Below are positions 1-12,049 of a stretch of 64,000 bases of DNA, one piece after another (positions within the stretch are counted from its first letter, which is position 1; the number at the start of each line of letters is the position of its first letter). The stretch comes from Malania oleifera (lineage: Eukaryota; Streptophyta; Magnoliopsida; Santalales; Ximeniaceae): positions 96,433,025-96,497,024 of the forward strand of contig NC_080423.1 of NCBI RefSeq assembly GCF_029873635.1. Direction: 5' to 3'. The position numbers and the translations under genes were made by a program. The notes under the pieces were generated by a model, which saw only the letters and a list, made by a program, of their open reading frames with translations, was not told where the DNA came from and did not search any database.

Positions 1-167
1 TATTTTCAAATCTTGTCATTATTACATTACTATTATTATTATGATTATTATTATTAAGAATTATTATTAGTAGCCATATTCATTATTACTATAAAAGTAT
101 AAAAATAAAAAAAAATAAAAAAGAAGAAAAAGAAAATAAAAGATGGAGCTTTAGGGTTTTGATTTTT

Positions 168-176
168 TATAAATAG
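168..176 (+). promoter_or_regulatory. TATA box of LTR-A copy 1
   Basis: TATAAATAG follows the motif TTAGGGTTTT. The copy at 40970-43890 has a TATA-like TTTTTATAAAA after TTAGGGTTTC at the matching place, so this is probably the LTR promoter. The tandemly repeated leader starts about 75 bp downstream. Confidence 0.55.
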
Positions 177-246
177 GAAGGAAAAGAACACTTTTAGGGG
201 GGGGGGGGGAAGCACAGACCAAAGAAAAAAGAAACCTTACTTTGCA

Positions 247-1145
247 GTCTCATGCAGCAGTAATGGAGTCGTCGGCGTTTGTGCAGTCAACTAGATGAAA
301 CCAATCGAGCAGCGATTTCTTATCCGATCAATGCGAAACTTTACGAGGTCTTTTCTAACCCTTTCATCTTAATTGTCACTGTTCAGATTTTTCTTTTGAG
401 TTTTCCCCCTTTTGTGTTAATTTCTTGCACAGCTGTCTCACCACCGCAGCAGTGGAGTCATCAGCGTTTGCGCATCCAACTGGACGAACCCAATCGAGTG
501 GCAATTTCTTGTCCGATCAATGCGAAATTTTACGAGGTCATTTCTAACCCTTTCTTCTTAATTGTCACCATTCAGATTCTTCTTTTGAGTTTTCCCCCTT
601 CGTGTTAATTTCTTGCACAGCCGTATCACCGCCGAAGCAGTGGAGTCATCGGCGTCTGTGCATTCAACTAGATGAAGCCAATCGAGCGATGATTTCTTAT
701 CCGATCAATGCGAAACTTTGCCAGGTCGTTTCTAAGCCTTTCGTCTTAATTTTCACCATTTCGATTCTTCTTTTGAGTTTTCCCCCTTTGTGTTAATCTC
801 TTGTACAGCTGTATCACCACCGCAGCAGTGTGTCTGCGCATTCAACTGAACGAAGCCAATCGAGCGGCGATTTCTTATCCGATCAATGCGAAATTTTACC
901 AGGTCGTTCCTAACCCTTTCGTCTTAATTTTCACCATTCAGATTATTATTTTGAGTTTTACGACTTCATTTTAATTTATTGCACAGCCGTCTCACCGCCG
1001 CAGCAATGTGATCGTCAGCGTCTGCGCATTCAACTAGATGAAGCCAATCGAGCGGCGATTTCTTATCTGATTGATCTGAAACCTTACTCAGTTGTTTCTG
1101 ACTCTCCCTTGTTAATATTTACTGACTTGATTAATTTCTTTTAGC
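247..1145 (+). repeat. Tandem repeat, about 185 bp, five monomers
   Basis: The phrase CCAATCGAGC followed by a GATTTCTT-like stretch recurs near 301, 490, 678, 856 and 1042, a period of 178-188 bp. Each monomer has a GC-richer half of about 110 bp (GCAGCAGTGGAGTC ... GCGAAACTTTACGAG) and a T-rich half that ends in TTTCTTGCACAG. Short open frames at 279-608 and 602-796 are by-products of the repeat and look non-coding. The array lies in the transcribed leader of LTR-A copy 1 and is absent from the copy at 40970-43890. Confidence 0.8.
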
Positions 1146-2816
1146 TTCGTAATTTTATCTTCATCTCTTGGACAACTTGTCCACACACACACTCAGCACA
1201 CTGCCTACACGTACACTGCACACGCTAAATATAGGTTGTATATTATTATATTTATTATAATATTGTCAAGTTCTTATATTTCTATTATATGGTATTATTC
1301 ATAAGATCTTTTAAGGTGTATATGTTAGTAAGTTAATTGCTTTTTAGTCATAGTATCACTATATATATTTATCTTGAGTTTTGGGTTTTTATTATTGTGG
1401 TATTTATTGTAGACATTAACTAGCCTATTCTCATTATGGTAGGATTTTAATAATTTTCTTGTTTACATATATTTGTTGTAGATGTTAATTGATTTATTAT
1501 TATTCTTGTTATTTGTTTTATTATTTATTGTTAAAGTTCTGTCTGTTCGTTTTTCCCGTATTATCATGTATTTATTACTATTATAATATGTGTTGATTAT
1601 TTTGCATTTAGGGTTTTTGTCATAATTAAGGTTCACAATTGGGGTTATTATTATTTTGTATATTTAGTGTTTATATCATATGTACATTAATTTTTGATTT
1701 GATTTATTTCCATAATTTCCTATTTGATGGTCATATTGGATATTTACATATTAGTATTAGCTTTAAATTGTTTCCATAGTTTCACTGCTTGCTTACCCTT
1801 TGTATAATTACCTGCTAGTCTTAGGGTTACTTGATTTAATTTGATGAGTAGATTGTTTCCTTAGTTTTGGTAATTTTGTTTATATATGTATTGATTGTGT
1901 GTTCCCATTAGGTAACTTGCTATTATAATATATAGAATATTATGGTATTACTATTATACTTATATTAGGTATTATCTATTAAGATATTCTTTTTTTTTAT
2001 TTCTAATATATATGGTATTACCTTTTATGATGTCTTTAGTATCTTGATACATATATTATCTTATGATAATTTGTTACTTATTATCCTATTATTATATATT
2101 AAAACCTCTCATACTAGTATTTTCCTATAAAAAAATTTAGTACAATTTCAAAATTTGGGAGTGTATTTTCTTAAGTATTTTCTTAATTTTTTATCCCTAC
2201 GATTTTAATGCTGGGGTATGAGCCTTCGGGCTTTACGTACCTTTGGTTCTGAGGGAATATGTAAATATTTATATTTTATATATATTTTTGTATTATTCAT
2301 TTACTTATTTATTTTTTTGTTTATCCACTTTGTACGTGTATTAGTAAATTTACTAGAGAAGTAATTTTAAAGACATACTAGATTGACTAAGGGATAATTC
2401 CAAATTTATTAGGTACCGTTCATAAGAACGGGCTCGTAGGGAGTGCTCGTACCTTCCCCTCGCGTAACTGAACTCCCAAACCCAACTCTGGTAACATAGA
2501 CCCATTCTACCCTTAACAGGGTAGTAATTATGTGTACTAACCACACTAAAGATTAGTGGCGACTCCGACATTCCCTATTTTTCCTTGAAAATTAAAATTG
2601 ATTTCGATTTCACCGCCCGAGGCACACGCATGCTGGGACGTCACGACAATAAGTACGATGAATGTATCTGTTGCTTCAGTATCACCTTCTTTCTTTCTTT
2701 TTTTCTTTTTTTCACTCAATTTTTTTTCTACTTTCTATTTTCCTTTTTTTTTTTTTTTATAACAGAAGATAAAAGGATAGTAAACCTGATTTTAGAACCT
2801 AAACTCTGATACCAAA

Positions 2817-3762
2817 TGATGCGAACCTCAATCGACACGCATTGAGACCCAGCAAACAATGTTGGAATGCTTGCCCAAGAAAACTAAAAGTCAAGTTTTT
2901 GATAGAAAACATCGACCCAATGTTTATAAATGAAACGCGAACCGTAGGTATAAAGTAACAAACCTTGACCCAATGATTTTAATTAAATCACGAACCAAAG
3001 GTATAAAATTTGAACGCCACAAGAAATAAATCCTTGATAAGCTTACAAGTTCTCTGAAGAACCAATAGAAGAAACAAAACCTCACATTTTTTATTCAATG
3101 TCCTTTTTTTTTTTGTAGAATATGGCTACAAGTCTATTTATAAATCCCTCCAATTAAAATTAAATTCAAATTCAAAATCAAAATCAAATTCAAATTTAAA
3201 TTCAAATTCAAATTTTAATTTAATTCAAATTCAAATTCAAATAACGTAACACTAAACACCTATAACTAATAAACATAAAATAGGCTCACATGCCTATACT
3301 TATTTAAATAAAAAGTCTACACTAAACACTAGGCTATGTCATCACCCGTTGTAATCTATTGCACCAATCCTTACATCGCTTCCTTGATCTTCTTAGCTCT
3401 TGACCTTGTGATTGGCCCATCTGGAACTTGCAATGGATCCTTTAGTGGTGCTTGTCAATTCTCATCATTCCCCCTCTCTTCAAAAGGATTTGTCCTCGAA
3501 TCCATGTAGTATGAAACCAAACACGATGGCAAGAAAATATTATAGAAACAATGAATTAAAGGAAGATGACAAAAAAAAAAAAATTAACTTTGATAAGTAC
3601 GATGAATATATCTGTTGCTTCAGTACCACCTTTTTCTTTTTTTTTTCTTTCTTTCTCTCTATTTTTTTTCTACTTTCTATTTTCTTCTTTTCTTTTCTTT
3701 TTTTATAACAAAAAATAAAAGGATAGTAAACCTGATTTTAGAACCTAAGCTCTGATACCAAA
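2817..3762 (-). repeat. Array unit 1
   Basis: LTR plus gag-start segment, 946 bp. TATA box near 3135-3143 on the minus strand. The gag start at about 3360-3512 is interrupted by in-frame stops. Confidence 0.75.
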
Positions 3763-4691
3763 TGATGCGAACCTCAATCGACACGCATTGAGACCCAGCA
3801 AACAATGTTGGAATGCTTGCCCAAGAAAGCAAAAAATCAGGTTTTTGATAGAAAACCTCGATCCAATGTTTATAAATGAAACGTGAACCGTAGGTATAAA
3901 GTAACAAACCTTGACCCAATGATTATAATTAAATCACGAACCAAAGGTATAAAATTTGAACGCTACAAGAAAGAAATCCTTGATAAGTTCCCAAATTCTC
4001 TGAAGAACCAATAGAAGAAACAAAACCTCACATTTTTTATTCAATATCCTTTTTTTTTTGTAGAATGTAGCTACAAGTCTATTTATAAATCCCTCCAATT
4101 AAAATTAAATTCAAATTCAAAATCAAAATCAAAATCAAATTCAAATTTAAATTAAAATTAAAATTAAAATAACGTAACCCTAAACACCAATAACTAATAA
4201 ACATAAAATAGACCCACATGCCTATACTTATTGAAATAAAAAGTCTACACTAAACACTAGGCTATGTCGTCACCCGTTGTAATGGATTGCACCAATCCTT
4301 ACATTGCTTCCTTGATCTTCTTAGCTCTTGATCTTGTGATTGGCCCATCTGGAACTTGCAATAGATCCTTTAGTGGTGCTTGTCGATTCTCATCATTCCC
4401 ACTCTCTTCAAAAGGATTCGTCCTCGAATCCATGTAGTATGACACCAATAATGATGGCAAGAAAATATTATAGAAACAATGAATTAAAGGAAGATAACAA
4501 AACAAAAAAAAAAATAACTTTGATAAGTATGACGAATGTATCTGTTGTTTCAATATCACCCTTTTTTTTTTTTCTCTCTCTCTATTTTTTTTCTTCTATT
4601 TTCCCTATTTCTTTTTTTTTTCTTTTTTTTTTTATAACAAAAGATAAAAGGATAGTAAACCTGATTTTACAACCTAAATTCTGATACCAAA
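3763..4691 (-). repeat. Array unit 2
   Basis: A 929-bp unit almost identical to unit 3, differing mainly in homopolymer length. Holds an open 44-codon gag start at 4302-4433. Confidence 0.8.
4302..4433 (-). pseudogene. Gag N-terminus only (array unit 2)
   Basis: An ATG at 4433 (minus) opens 44 codons beginning MDSRTNPFEESGNDEN and holding the motif GPITRSRAKKIKEAM before a stop. This opening is typical of Gag polyproteins of plant Ty3/Gypsy elements, where several hundred residues follow. Here the frame stops and the DNA runs into the LTR, so no working Gag is made. The stretch may persist because it overlaps RNA leader signals rather than for its peptide. The frame upstream of the ATG is also open but is T-rich leader. 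Confidence 0.6.
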
Positions 4692-5622
4692 TGATGCGAA
4701 CCTCAATCGACACGCATTGAGACCCAGCAAACAATGTTGGAATGCTTGCCCAAGAAAGCAAAAAATCAGGTTTTTGATAGAAAACCTCGATCCAATGTTT
4801 ATAAATGAAACGTGAACCGTAGGTATAAAGTAACAAACCTTGACCCAATGATTATAATTAAATCACGAACCAAAGGTATAAAATTTGAACGCTACAAGAA
4901 AGAAATCCTTGATAAGTTCCCAAATTCTCTGAAGAACCAATAGAAGAAACAAAACCTCACATTTTTTATTCAATATCCTTTTTTTTTGTAGAATGTAGCT
5001 ACAAGTCTATTTATAAATCCCTCCAATTAAAATTAAATTCAAATTCAAAATCAAAATCAAAATCAAATTCAAATTTAAATTAAAATTAAAATTCAAATAA
5101 CGTAACCCTAAACACCAATAACTAATAAACATAAAATAGACCCACATGCCTATACTTATTGAAATAAAAAGTCTACACTAAACACTAGGCTATGTCGTCA
5201 CCCGTTGTAATGGATTGCACCAATCCTTACATTGCTTCCTTGATCTTCTTAGCTCTTGATCTTGTGATTGGCCCATCTGGAACTTGCAATAGATCCTTTA
5301 GTGGTGCTTGTCGATTCTCATCATTCCCACTCTCTTCAAAAGGATTCGTCCTCGAATCCATGTAGTATGACACCAATAATGATGGCAAGAAAATATTATA
5401 GAAACAATGAATTAAAGGAAGATAACAAAACAAAAAAAAAAATAACTTTGATAAGTATGACGAATGTATCTGTTGTTTCAATATCACCTTTTTTTTTTTT
5501 TTTTCTCTCTCTATTTTTTTTCTTCTATTTTCCCTATTTCTTTTTTTTTTCTTTTTTTTTTTTTATAACAAAAGATAAAAGGATAGTAAACCTGATTTTA
5601 CAACCTAAATTCTGATACCAAA
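4692..5622 (-). repeat. Array unit 3
   Basis: A 931-bp unit almost identical to unit 2, so the pair is the youngest duplication in the array. Holds an open 44-codon gag start at 5230-5361. Confidence 0.8.
5230..5361 (-). pseudogene. Gag N-terminus only (array unit 3)
   Basis: Same 44-codon peptide as in unit 2, from the ATG at 5361 on the minus strand. The identity between the two units points to recent duplication rather than to selection. Confidence 0.6.
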
Positions 5623-6616
5623 TGATGCGAACCTCAATCGACACGCATTGAGACCCAACAAACAATGTTGGAATGCTTGCCTAAGAAAGCAAACAATCAG
5701 GTTTTTGATAGAAAACCTCGACCCAATGTTTATAAATGAAACGCGAACCGTAGGTACAAAGTAACAAATCTTGACCCAATGATTATAATTAAATCACGAA
5801 CCAAAGGTATAAAATTTGAACGCCACAAGAAAAAAATCCTTGATAAGTTTACAAGTTCTCTGAGGAACCAATAGAAGAAACAAAATCTCACATTTTTTAT
5901 TCAATGTCCTTTTTTTGTAGAATGTGGCTAGAAGTCTATTTATAAATCACTCCAATTAAAATTAAATTCAAATTTAAAATCAAAATCAAATTCAAATTTA
6001 AATTCAAATTCAAATTCAAATTCAAATTCAAATTCAAATTTTAATTTTAATTTTAATTTAATTCAAATTCAAATTCAAATAACGTAACCCTAAACACCTA
6101 TAACTAATAAACATAAAATGGGCCCACATGCCTATACTTATTAAAATAAAAAGTCTACACTAAACACTAGGCTATGTCGTCACCCGTTGTAATGGATTGC
6201 ACCAATCCTTACATCGCTTCCTTGATCTTCTTAGCTCTTGACCTTGTGATTGGTCCATCTGCAACTTGCAATGAATCCTTTAGTGGTGCTTGTCAATTCT
6301 CATCATTCCCCATCTCTTCAAAAGGATTCATCCTCAAATCCATGTAGTAAGAAACCAATAACGATAGTAAGAAAATATTATAGAAACAATAAATTAAAGG
6401 AAGATGACAAAAAAAAAAAAAAAAACTTTGATAAGTACGATCAATGTATCTGTTGCTTCAGTATCACTTTTTTTTTTTTTTTTCTTTCATTTTCTCTATT
6501 TTTTTTCTACTTTCTATTTTCCCCTTTTCTTTTTTTTTTTTTCTTTTTTTTTCTTTTTATAACAAAAGATAAAAGGATAGTAAACCTGATTTTAGAACCT
6601 AAGCTCTGATACCAAA
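5623..6616 (-). repeat. Array unit 4
   Basis: A 994-bp unit. The extra length comes from an expanded TTCAAA/TTTTAA tract near 5965-6080. Confidence 0.75.
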
Positions 6617-7578
6617 TGATGCGAACCTCAATCGACACGCATTGAGACCCAGCAAACAATGTTGGAATGCTTGCCCAAGAAAGCAAAAAATCAGGTTTTT
6701 GATAGAAAACCTCGATCCAATGTTTATAAATGAAACGCGAACCGTAGGTATAAAGTAACAAATCTTGACCCAATGATTATAATTAAATCACGAACCAAAT
6801 GTATAAAATTTGAATGCCGCAAGAAAGAAATCTTTGATAAGTTCACAAGTTCTTTGAAGAACTAATAGAAGAAACAAAACCTCATATTTTTTATTCAATG
6901 TCCTTTTTTTGTAGAATGTGGCTACAAGTCTATTTATAAATCCCTCCAATTAAAATTAAATTCAAATTCAAAATCAAATTCAAATTCAAATCTAAATTAA
7001 AATTCAAATTCAAATTCAAGTTTTAATTTTAATTTTAATTTAATTCAAATTCAAATTCAAATAACGTAACCCTAAACACCTATAACTAATAAACATAAAA
7101 TAGGCCCACATGCCTATACTTGTTGAAGTAAAAAGTCTACACTAAACACTAAGCTATGTCGTCACCCCTTGTAATGGATTGCACCAATCCTTACATCGCT
7201 TCCTTGATCTTCTTAGCTCTTGACCTTGTGATTGGCCCATCTGGAACTTGCAATAGATCCTTTAATGGTGCTTGTTAATTCTCATCATTCCCCCTCTCTT
7301 CAAAAGGATTCTTCCTCGAATCCATGTAGTATGAAACCAATAACAATGGCAAGAAAATATTATAGAAACAATAAATTAAAGGAAGATGACAAAAAAAAAA
7401 AAAAAATTAACTTTGATAAGTATGATGAATGTATCTGTTGCTTCAGTATCACCTTCTTCTTCTTTTTTTCTTTCTTTCTCTCTATTTTTTTTCTACTTTC
7501 TATTTTCCCCATTTTTTTTTATAACAAAAGATAAAAGGATAGTAAACCTGATTTTAGAACCTAAGCTCTAATACCAAA
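6617..7578 (-). repeat. Array unit 5
   Basis: A 962-bp unit, more diverged. The primer binding site at its right border reads CTCTAATACCA on the plus strand, one base off the others. Confidence 0.75.
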
Positions 7579-8312
7579 TGATGCGAACCTCAATCGACAC
7601 GCATTGAGACCCAGCAAACAATGTTGGAATGCTTGCCCAAGAAAGCAAAAAATCAAGTTTTTGATAGAAAACCTCGACTCAATATTTATAAATGAAACGT
7701 GAACCGTAGGTATAAAGTAACAAACCTTGACCCAATGATTATAATTAAATCACGAATCAAAGGTATAAAATTTGAACGCCACAAGAAAGAAATCTTTGAT
7801 AAGTTCACAAGTTCTCTGAAAAATCAATAGAAGAAACAAAATCTCACATATTTTATTCAATGTCCTTTTTTTGTAAAATGTGGCTACAAGTCTATTTATA
7901 AATCACTCCAATTAAAATTAAATTCAAATTCAAAATCAAAATCAAAATCAAATTTAAATTCAAATTCAAATTCAAATTCAAATTCAAATTCAAATTTTAA
8001 TTTTAATTTTAATTTAATTCAAATTCAAATTCAAATTCAAATTTTAATTTTAATTTTAATTTAATTCAAATTCAAATTCAAATAGCATAACGCTAAACAC
8101 TTATAACTAATAAATATAAAATAGGCCCACATGCCTATACTTATTGAAATAAAAAGTCTACACTAAATACTAGGCTATGTCGTCACCCCTTGTAATGGAT
8201 TGCACCAATCCTTACATCGCTTCCTTTATCTTCTTAGCTTTTGACCTTGTGATTGGCCCATCTGGAACTTGCAATGGATCCTCTAGTGGTGCTTGTCAAT
8301 TCTCATCACTTA
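7579..8312 (-). repeat. Array unit 6, incomplete
   Basis: The LTR part is the longest in the array because the TTCAAA/TTTTAA tract is duplicated (about 7920-8085). The unit ends inside the gag-start segment just before the SINE-like element. Confidence 0.7.
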
Positions 8313-8354
8313 TACTATCAACAAAATGGCTTTCAACAATCGATTCCTTTTTTG

Positions 8355-8560
8355 CTCCCCAAGGGTGGCTTAGGTGGTAAACTTAAGGTTCTCTTGACTA
8401 AATGATCAGGCTTCAAGTTTTGGAGGCTATGACTTTCCATTTAAGATAATACCTTGGTATTTAAGTCGAGAAGGGTAGAGGGGCGGATCCATTATCCCAG
8501 TGGCTTAGTCAAGTGTGTAATAGGCCTCAAACACCATATTTAAATAAAAAAGAAAAAAAA
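8355..8560 (+). mobile_element. tRNA-derived SINE-like element
   Basis: A box-A-like TGGCTTAGGTGG (8366-8377) and a box-B-like GGCTTCAAGTTTTGG (8409-8423) stand about 31 bp apart, as in the RNA polymerase III promoter of tRNA-derived SINEs. A unique body follows, and the element ends in an A-rich tail near 8546-8565. It lies directly right of the last array unit. Target duplications were not clear. The call rests on box spacing and tail only. Confidence 0.5.
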
Positions 8561-8565
8561 AAAGA

Positions 8566-9340
8566 TAAAACAATCTTTTCTTTCAACTCGTTCTTGTTCC
8601 AGCTTCTATTTATGGGATTGGGATGATTTTTTTTCTTTCTATTGTTCAAACATTGGGATGTAAGTTTACTTTCCTACTACTATTTTGGAGACTTCATTTG
8701 TACTTCTTCTCTACCCTCAAGCCCCTTGTCTGGGAGTAGTAATTTCCCTTGAATAAAACTAATCTTATTAGTAAAAGGAAAAATGTCAATATTCTGTATT
8801 GTTTCTTGGGAGATATGAAGAGAACAAAATCACACAACTTTTTTTGAAAGATAAGATCACAGAATCTTTCATAATAACCTGTTCAACTCCTTTCATCTTC
8901 CAAAAAGCTTAAAGCAATTTGTATCAATGGAGTCCTACCTCTAATTCAAATTTATTTTGTTCTAGTTCGAATCAAATTTTACAGCATTATAAACCTATTC
9001 TAGAAACACTTTGGGCTTCTCACTTCACACACACACGCACAAAGATATAGATAAAGATAAAGTGTAAAGACTCATCTCATACCTTTTATTAAAGAAGGAC
9101 ATTAAACACCAAAAAGGAAAGGAAACAATGGAAGCAAAGTGCCCCTGCACTTCCCCTAACTCAAAAAGGGGGAAAAGGCAACCCATTATTATTTTGGTTC
9201 TCTCTCTCTAGAATGGTATTTGATGTACAAAATCTTTTACACTGCATTTAAAAAGCTATTCTACCCATCATTGACCTTTTGAACTTTGTGCAAAATTTAA
9301 ATGAAGAAGATTACAAATATATATATATTTTTAATATTTT
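8566..9340. other. No gene recognised
   Basis: AT-rich intergenic DNA with A tracts and a short CACACA run. No coding or element signature seen. Confidence 0.5.
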
Positions 9341-10021
9341 TATTTTGTTAAATACTCAAGGCAGACTATATTAAGAATCTTAAACACTATGAATATATTG
9401 ATTGGATTAGACTGCCGCAACGTATGTTTTATCCTTTTATTTATGAGTCATATATTTAAACTAGAAATTCTATATATGTCTTTTCATGTGTATTTACACA
9501 TATACAGAGAAGAGAGAGAGAGAGAGAGAGTCATAATGGTTATAAATGACAAATGCATTATTTATAGTCATCCCTTTTCTAAGTAGAGTACAGAAAAACA
9601 TATTTTTATTCTTAATTGAAGAGTGTTTTGAAGCCGGTAAGTGAAGTGTTTGGGATATCTCTTCAAATCATCATCATAATCAATTAATAATATTCCAAAT
9701 CTTGCAATTATATTCATTACTCCATTCATAGTTGTCCATAAATGACCATGTAAAAAGATCATTAACATCAACTTCATCCCTAAAAACTAATTAAACTCTA
9801 TCCATCTGTACAAATTCTTAAAGACACAAAGATACCATTCACCTTAAAGTTTAGAAAATGAAAAAAAAAAAAAAATTCATATCTTCCTTCTTAATCAAGA
9901 AAATTGAGAAGAAATATTGTAAATTAATAAAACAAATATTCACTTCAAAAATCATTAATTAACCTTTGATTTCATTAATTTAAAATCATATTTTAAAAAT
10001 ATATTGATATTGGGTGAAAAT

Positions 10022-10023
<2 letters not shown>

Positions 10024-10062
<39 letters not shown>
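10024..10062. repeat. (AT)n microsatellite
   Basis: Uninterrupted AT dinucleotides inside what was intron 12 of the GH1 pseudogene. Confidence 0.9.
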
Positions 10063-10064
<2 letters not shown>

Positions 10065-12049
10065 TCCAAAAACGTTGATGCAATCAAGAAAATTGAGAAA
10101 AACATTATAAATTAATAAAAAAAATATTTATTTCAGTTCTAATTAATTGACCTTTAATTTTATTATTTTTCAATCACATTTGAAAAATATTGAGATAGAG
10201 TGAAAATACCACAAAAGAAAAAAAAAATTCTAACAAAATCCTTGTTGTAATCGTGTATTCCAATAATAACATTTAAACACCTTATTAACGCCTTAAATAA
10301 ATAAAATAGGATACACGCGATATATGTATACATTTTCCAAAAAATAAACATGAAATTTAGATTTCAAATGATATTACATCTGAGACATCTTAAATGTAAT
10401 ATCACTAACCCTTGGAAATAAACAATAAAAGAAGAAATTATTCAAACTTCATAAATCAGTTGTCTATAATATCTACCTGAATGATATTTCCTTGTCATGC
10501 ACACTAAAGCAGAAACACATATTTACTATAAGTCATACTCAAAAGGGACCCTTGTCATCTTCTCTATTGCCACATATATATAATGTTGACCAATCATTTG
10601 AATGCCCAAACTCAAAAGGGGAAAAAAGAACACACCCTACTATCTTTTTGCTGTCTCATCTTTTTTCAGGTTAGCATTTGCTTTGCAAAAGCTTTCAATA
10701 TTTTTCATATTTTTATCTTCAGCATTGTCTATAGTGTATGTATTAATTTATCTGCAAAAATAACCATCTTACCTATTTATGCAGTCGAATACTTTTAAAC
10801 TTTTTTGTAACATTTAGGGTACATTTGAATCAAAGATTTTGCTTCGAGGAGGGTAAAGAAAGGAAAACAAAGAGAAAACTCTTCTTTTTTTTCTTTTTTC
10901 TTTTTTCTTTTTTCATATTTTCCTTCTCTATTAAATACTATAAAAAAAAAAGTTTGTTTTAGTATGACTAAAGGTCAGAAAAAAACTAAATATAAATGAT
11001 GCATAACATCAAGATTTTGTTCGTAAATTTAGTATATTTTTTTATTTGTTTTTCTCAGATTCTTTGATGACAAAACATGAAAATGTGAATTTCTTGATAT
11101 TTTATTTTCATTTTCCTAATATTTTCTGAGTTCTGACCTTAATGGAAGAAAATGTAATTTTTTATAGTTTTTTTTTATTTTTGCATATATTATGTATTTC
11201 TATGCTGGAAAATATTACCCAATGTGTGGGGCTACATAAAAAAATCTTAATTAAATACTAAACTTTTTGCAGCGTTTAATGAATCTTAAGAATTGTAGTA
11301 GTCGATCCTAATAGTGTCAGTTAGGGCTTCATTAAGTGGTTTGCTCATGTTGTTTGACCTACTAAACCTTGAAATTAACAAGAAATTATTTAAATGTCAT
11401 TAATTTGTTAAATGTACAATCACTTTTTAGTGACTAAATTGTTTTGTCATTCTTAGTGACATAAATTGTCAGATTGAGCTAGAATAGATTTGATTGCAAA
11501 TCAAAAATAATTTATTCATTTGCGTACATGTATTGTGCAAAAAGCAACTAATTAAGCGTGCAATTCTAAATTATGCTTTAAAGAAAAATATATTTTGAAC
11601 ATGATCTCCCTCCAATATAAAACAAAACTAGGCAAGAAGAAAGATAAATTAAGAAGATATTAGTGAATTTTATTTAATTTGCCTTCTAAAAATGTAAGTA
11701 TTATTGTAGCCATAATACCGATCTAAATGTACGAAGATAATTTTTTTTTCGCTAATCAAATTTCTTTTGCTCCTAAAAGATACTTTAATCAGTCAATTTA
11801 GTTTAAGTAAGCTAGGGTTCTATTTATTTGAGCAAACTCTTGAAGTCAAAAAGAAAATTATTCATGTAACTGACATTGACCCGATTAAGGTAAAGATTGT
11901 TAAGGGGTAAATTTAGGTAACCAATCTTGAACAAATTTTTTCATACTACAAGGATAATCTCCATAAGTTGTTGGGTGAATTGAAGAAACTGTAAGTACAA
12001 GAACATGAATAATTAATTAACATGCTTATCATACATACCCTAAGGATCA

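Larger units (their letters stand above)
1..2648 (+). mobile_element. LTR-A copy 1, cut by the window edge
   Basis: The last 450 bp match the reverse complement of the left end of the copy at 40970-43890: the passage about a page-like GTATGAGCCTTC segment (about 2215), the block from GGTACCGTTC (about 2411) to GGCGACTCCGAC, and the terminus CCGCCCGAGGCACACGC to GACGTCACGACA (ends 2648). The element therefore reads on the plus strand and ends at 2648 with CA. Order seen: AT-rich start, TATA box at 168-176, repeated leader at 247-1145, then about 1.2 kb of AT-rich DNA without features, then the conserved 3' end. It abuts a leader segment of the small-retrotransposon array, so it looks inserted there. 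Whether it is a solo LTR or a 3' LTR cannot be told because the left side lies outside the window. The length and GGCGACTCC-type end suggest a Ty3/Gypsy Tat/Ogre-like family; that is inference. Confidence 0.7.
2649..8312 (-). mobile_element. Tandem array of a small non-autonomous LTR retrotransposon
   Basis: Six head-to-tail units read on the minus strand. Each has a primer binding site complementary to initiator tRNA-Met (TGGTATCAGAGC on the minus strand; plus positions near 2804, 3750, 4679, 5610, 6604 and 7566). Two bases further an LTR begins, on the plus strand as TGATGCGAACCTC. Inside the LTR are TTCAAA-rich repeats and a TATA box (minus TTTATAAATAG). Between LTRs lies only a T-rich leader and the first 44 codons of a Gypsy-type gag. 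Successive LTR starts are 946, 929, 931, 994 and 962 bp apart. No protease, RT or integrase is visible. This fits TRIM or TR-GAG type elements joined through shared LTRs. The left end is cut by LTR-A; the right end is degraded near 8312. Confidence 0.8.

Noticed and set aside
2585-7571. Plus-strand open frames of 60-119 codons repeated in the array (2585, 3412, 4340, 5268, 6250, 7232)
   Set aside because: They run through T-rich tracts and lie opposite the gag start and primer sites of the minus-strand elements; they recur only because the unit recurs.
8366-8423. tRNA gene
   Set aside because: Box A and B likeness only; no cloverleaf or anticodon arm could be drawn, and an A-rich tail follows, so a SINE is the better reading.
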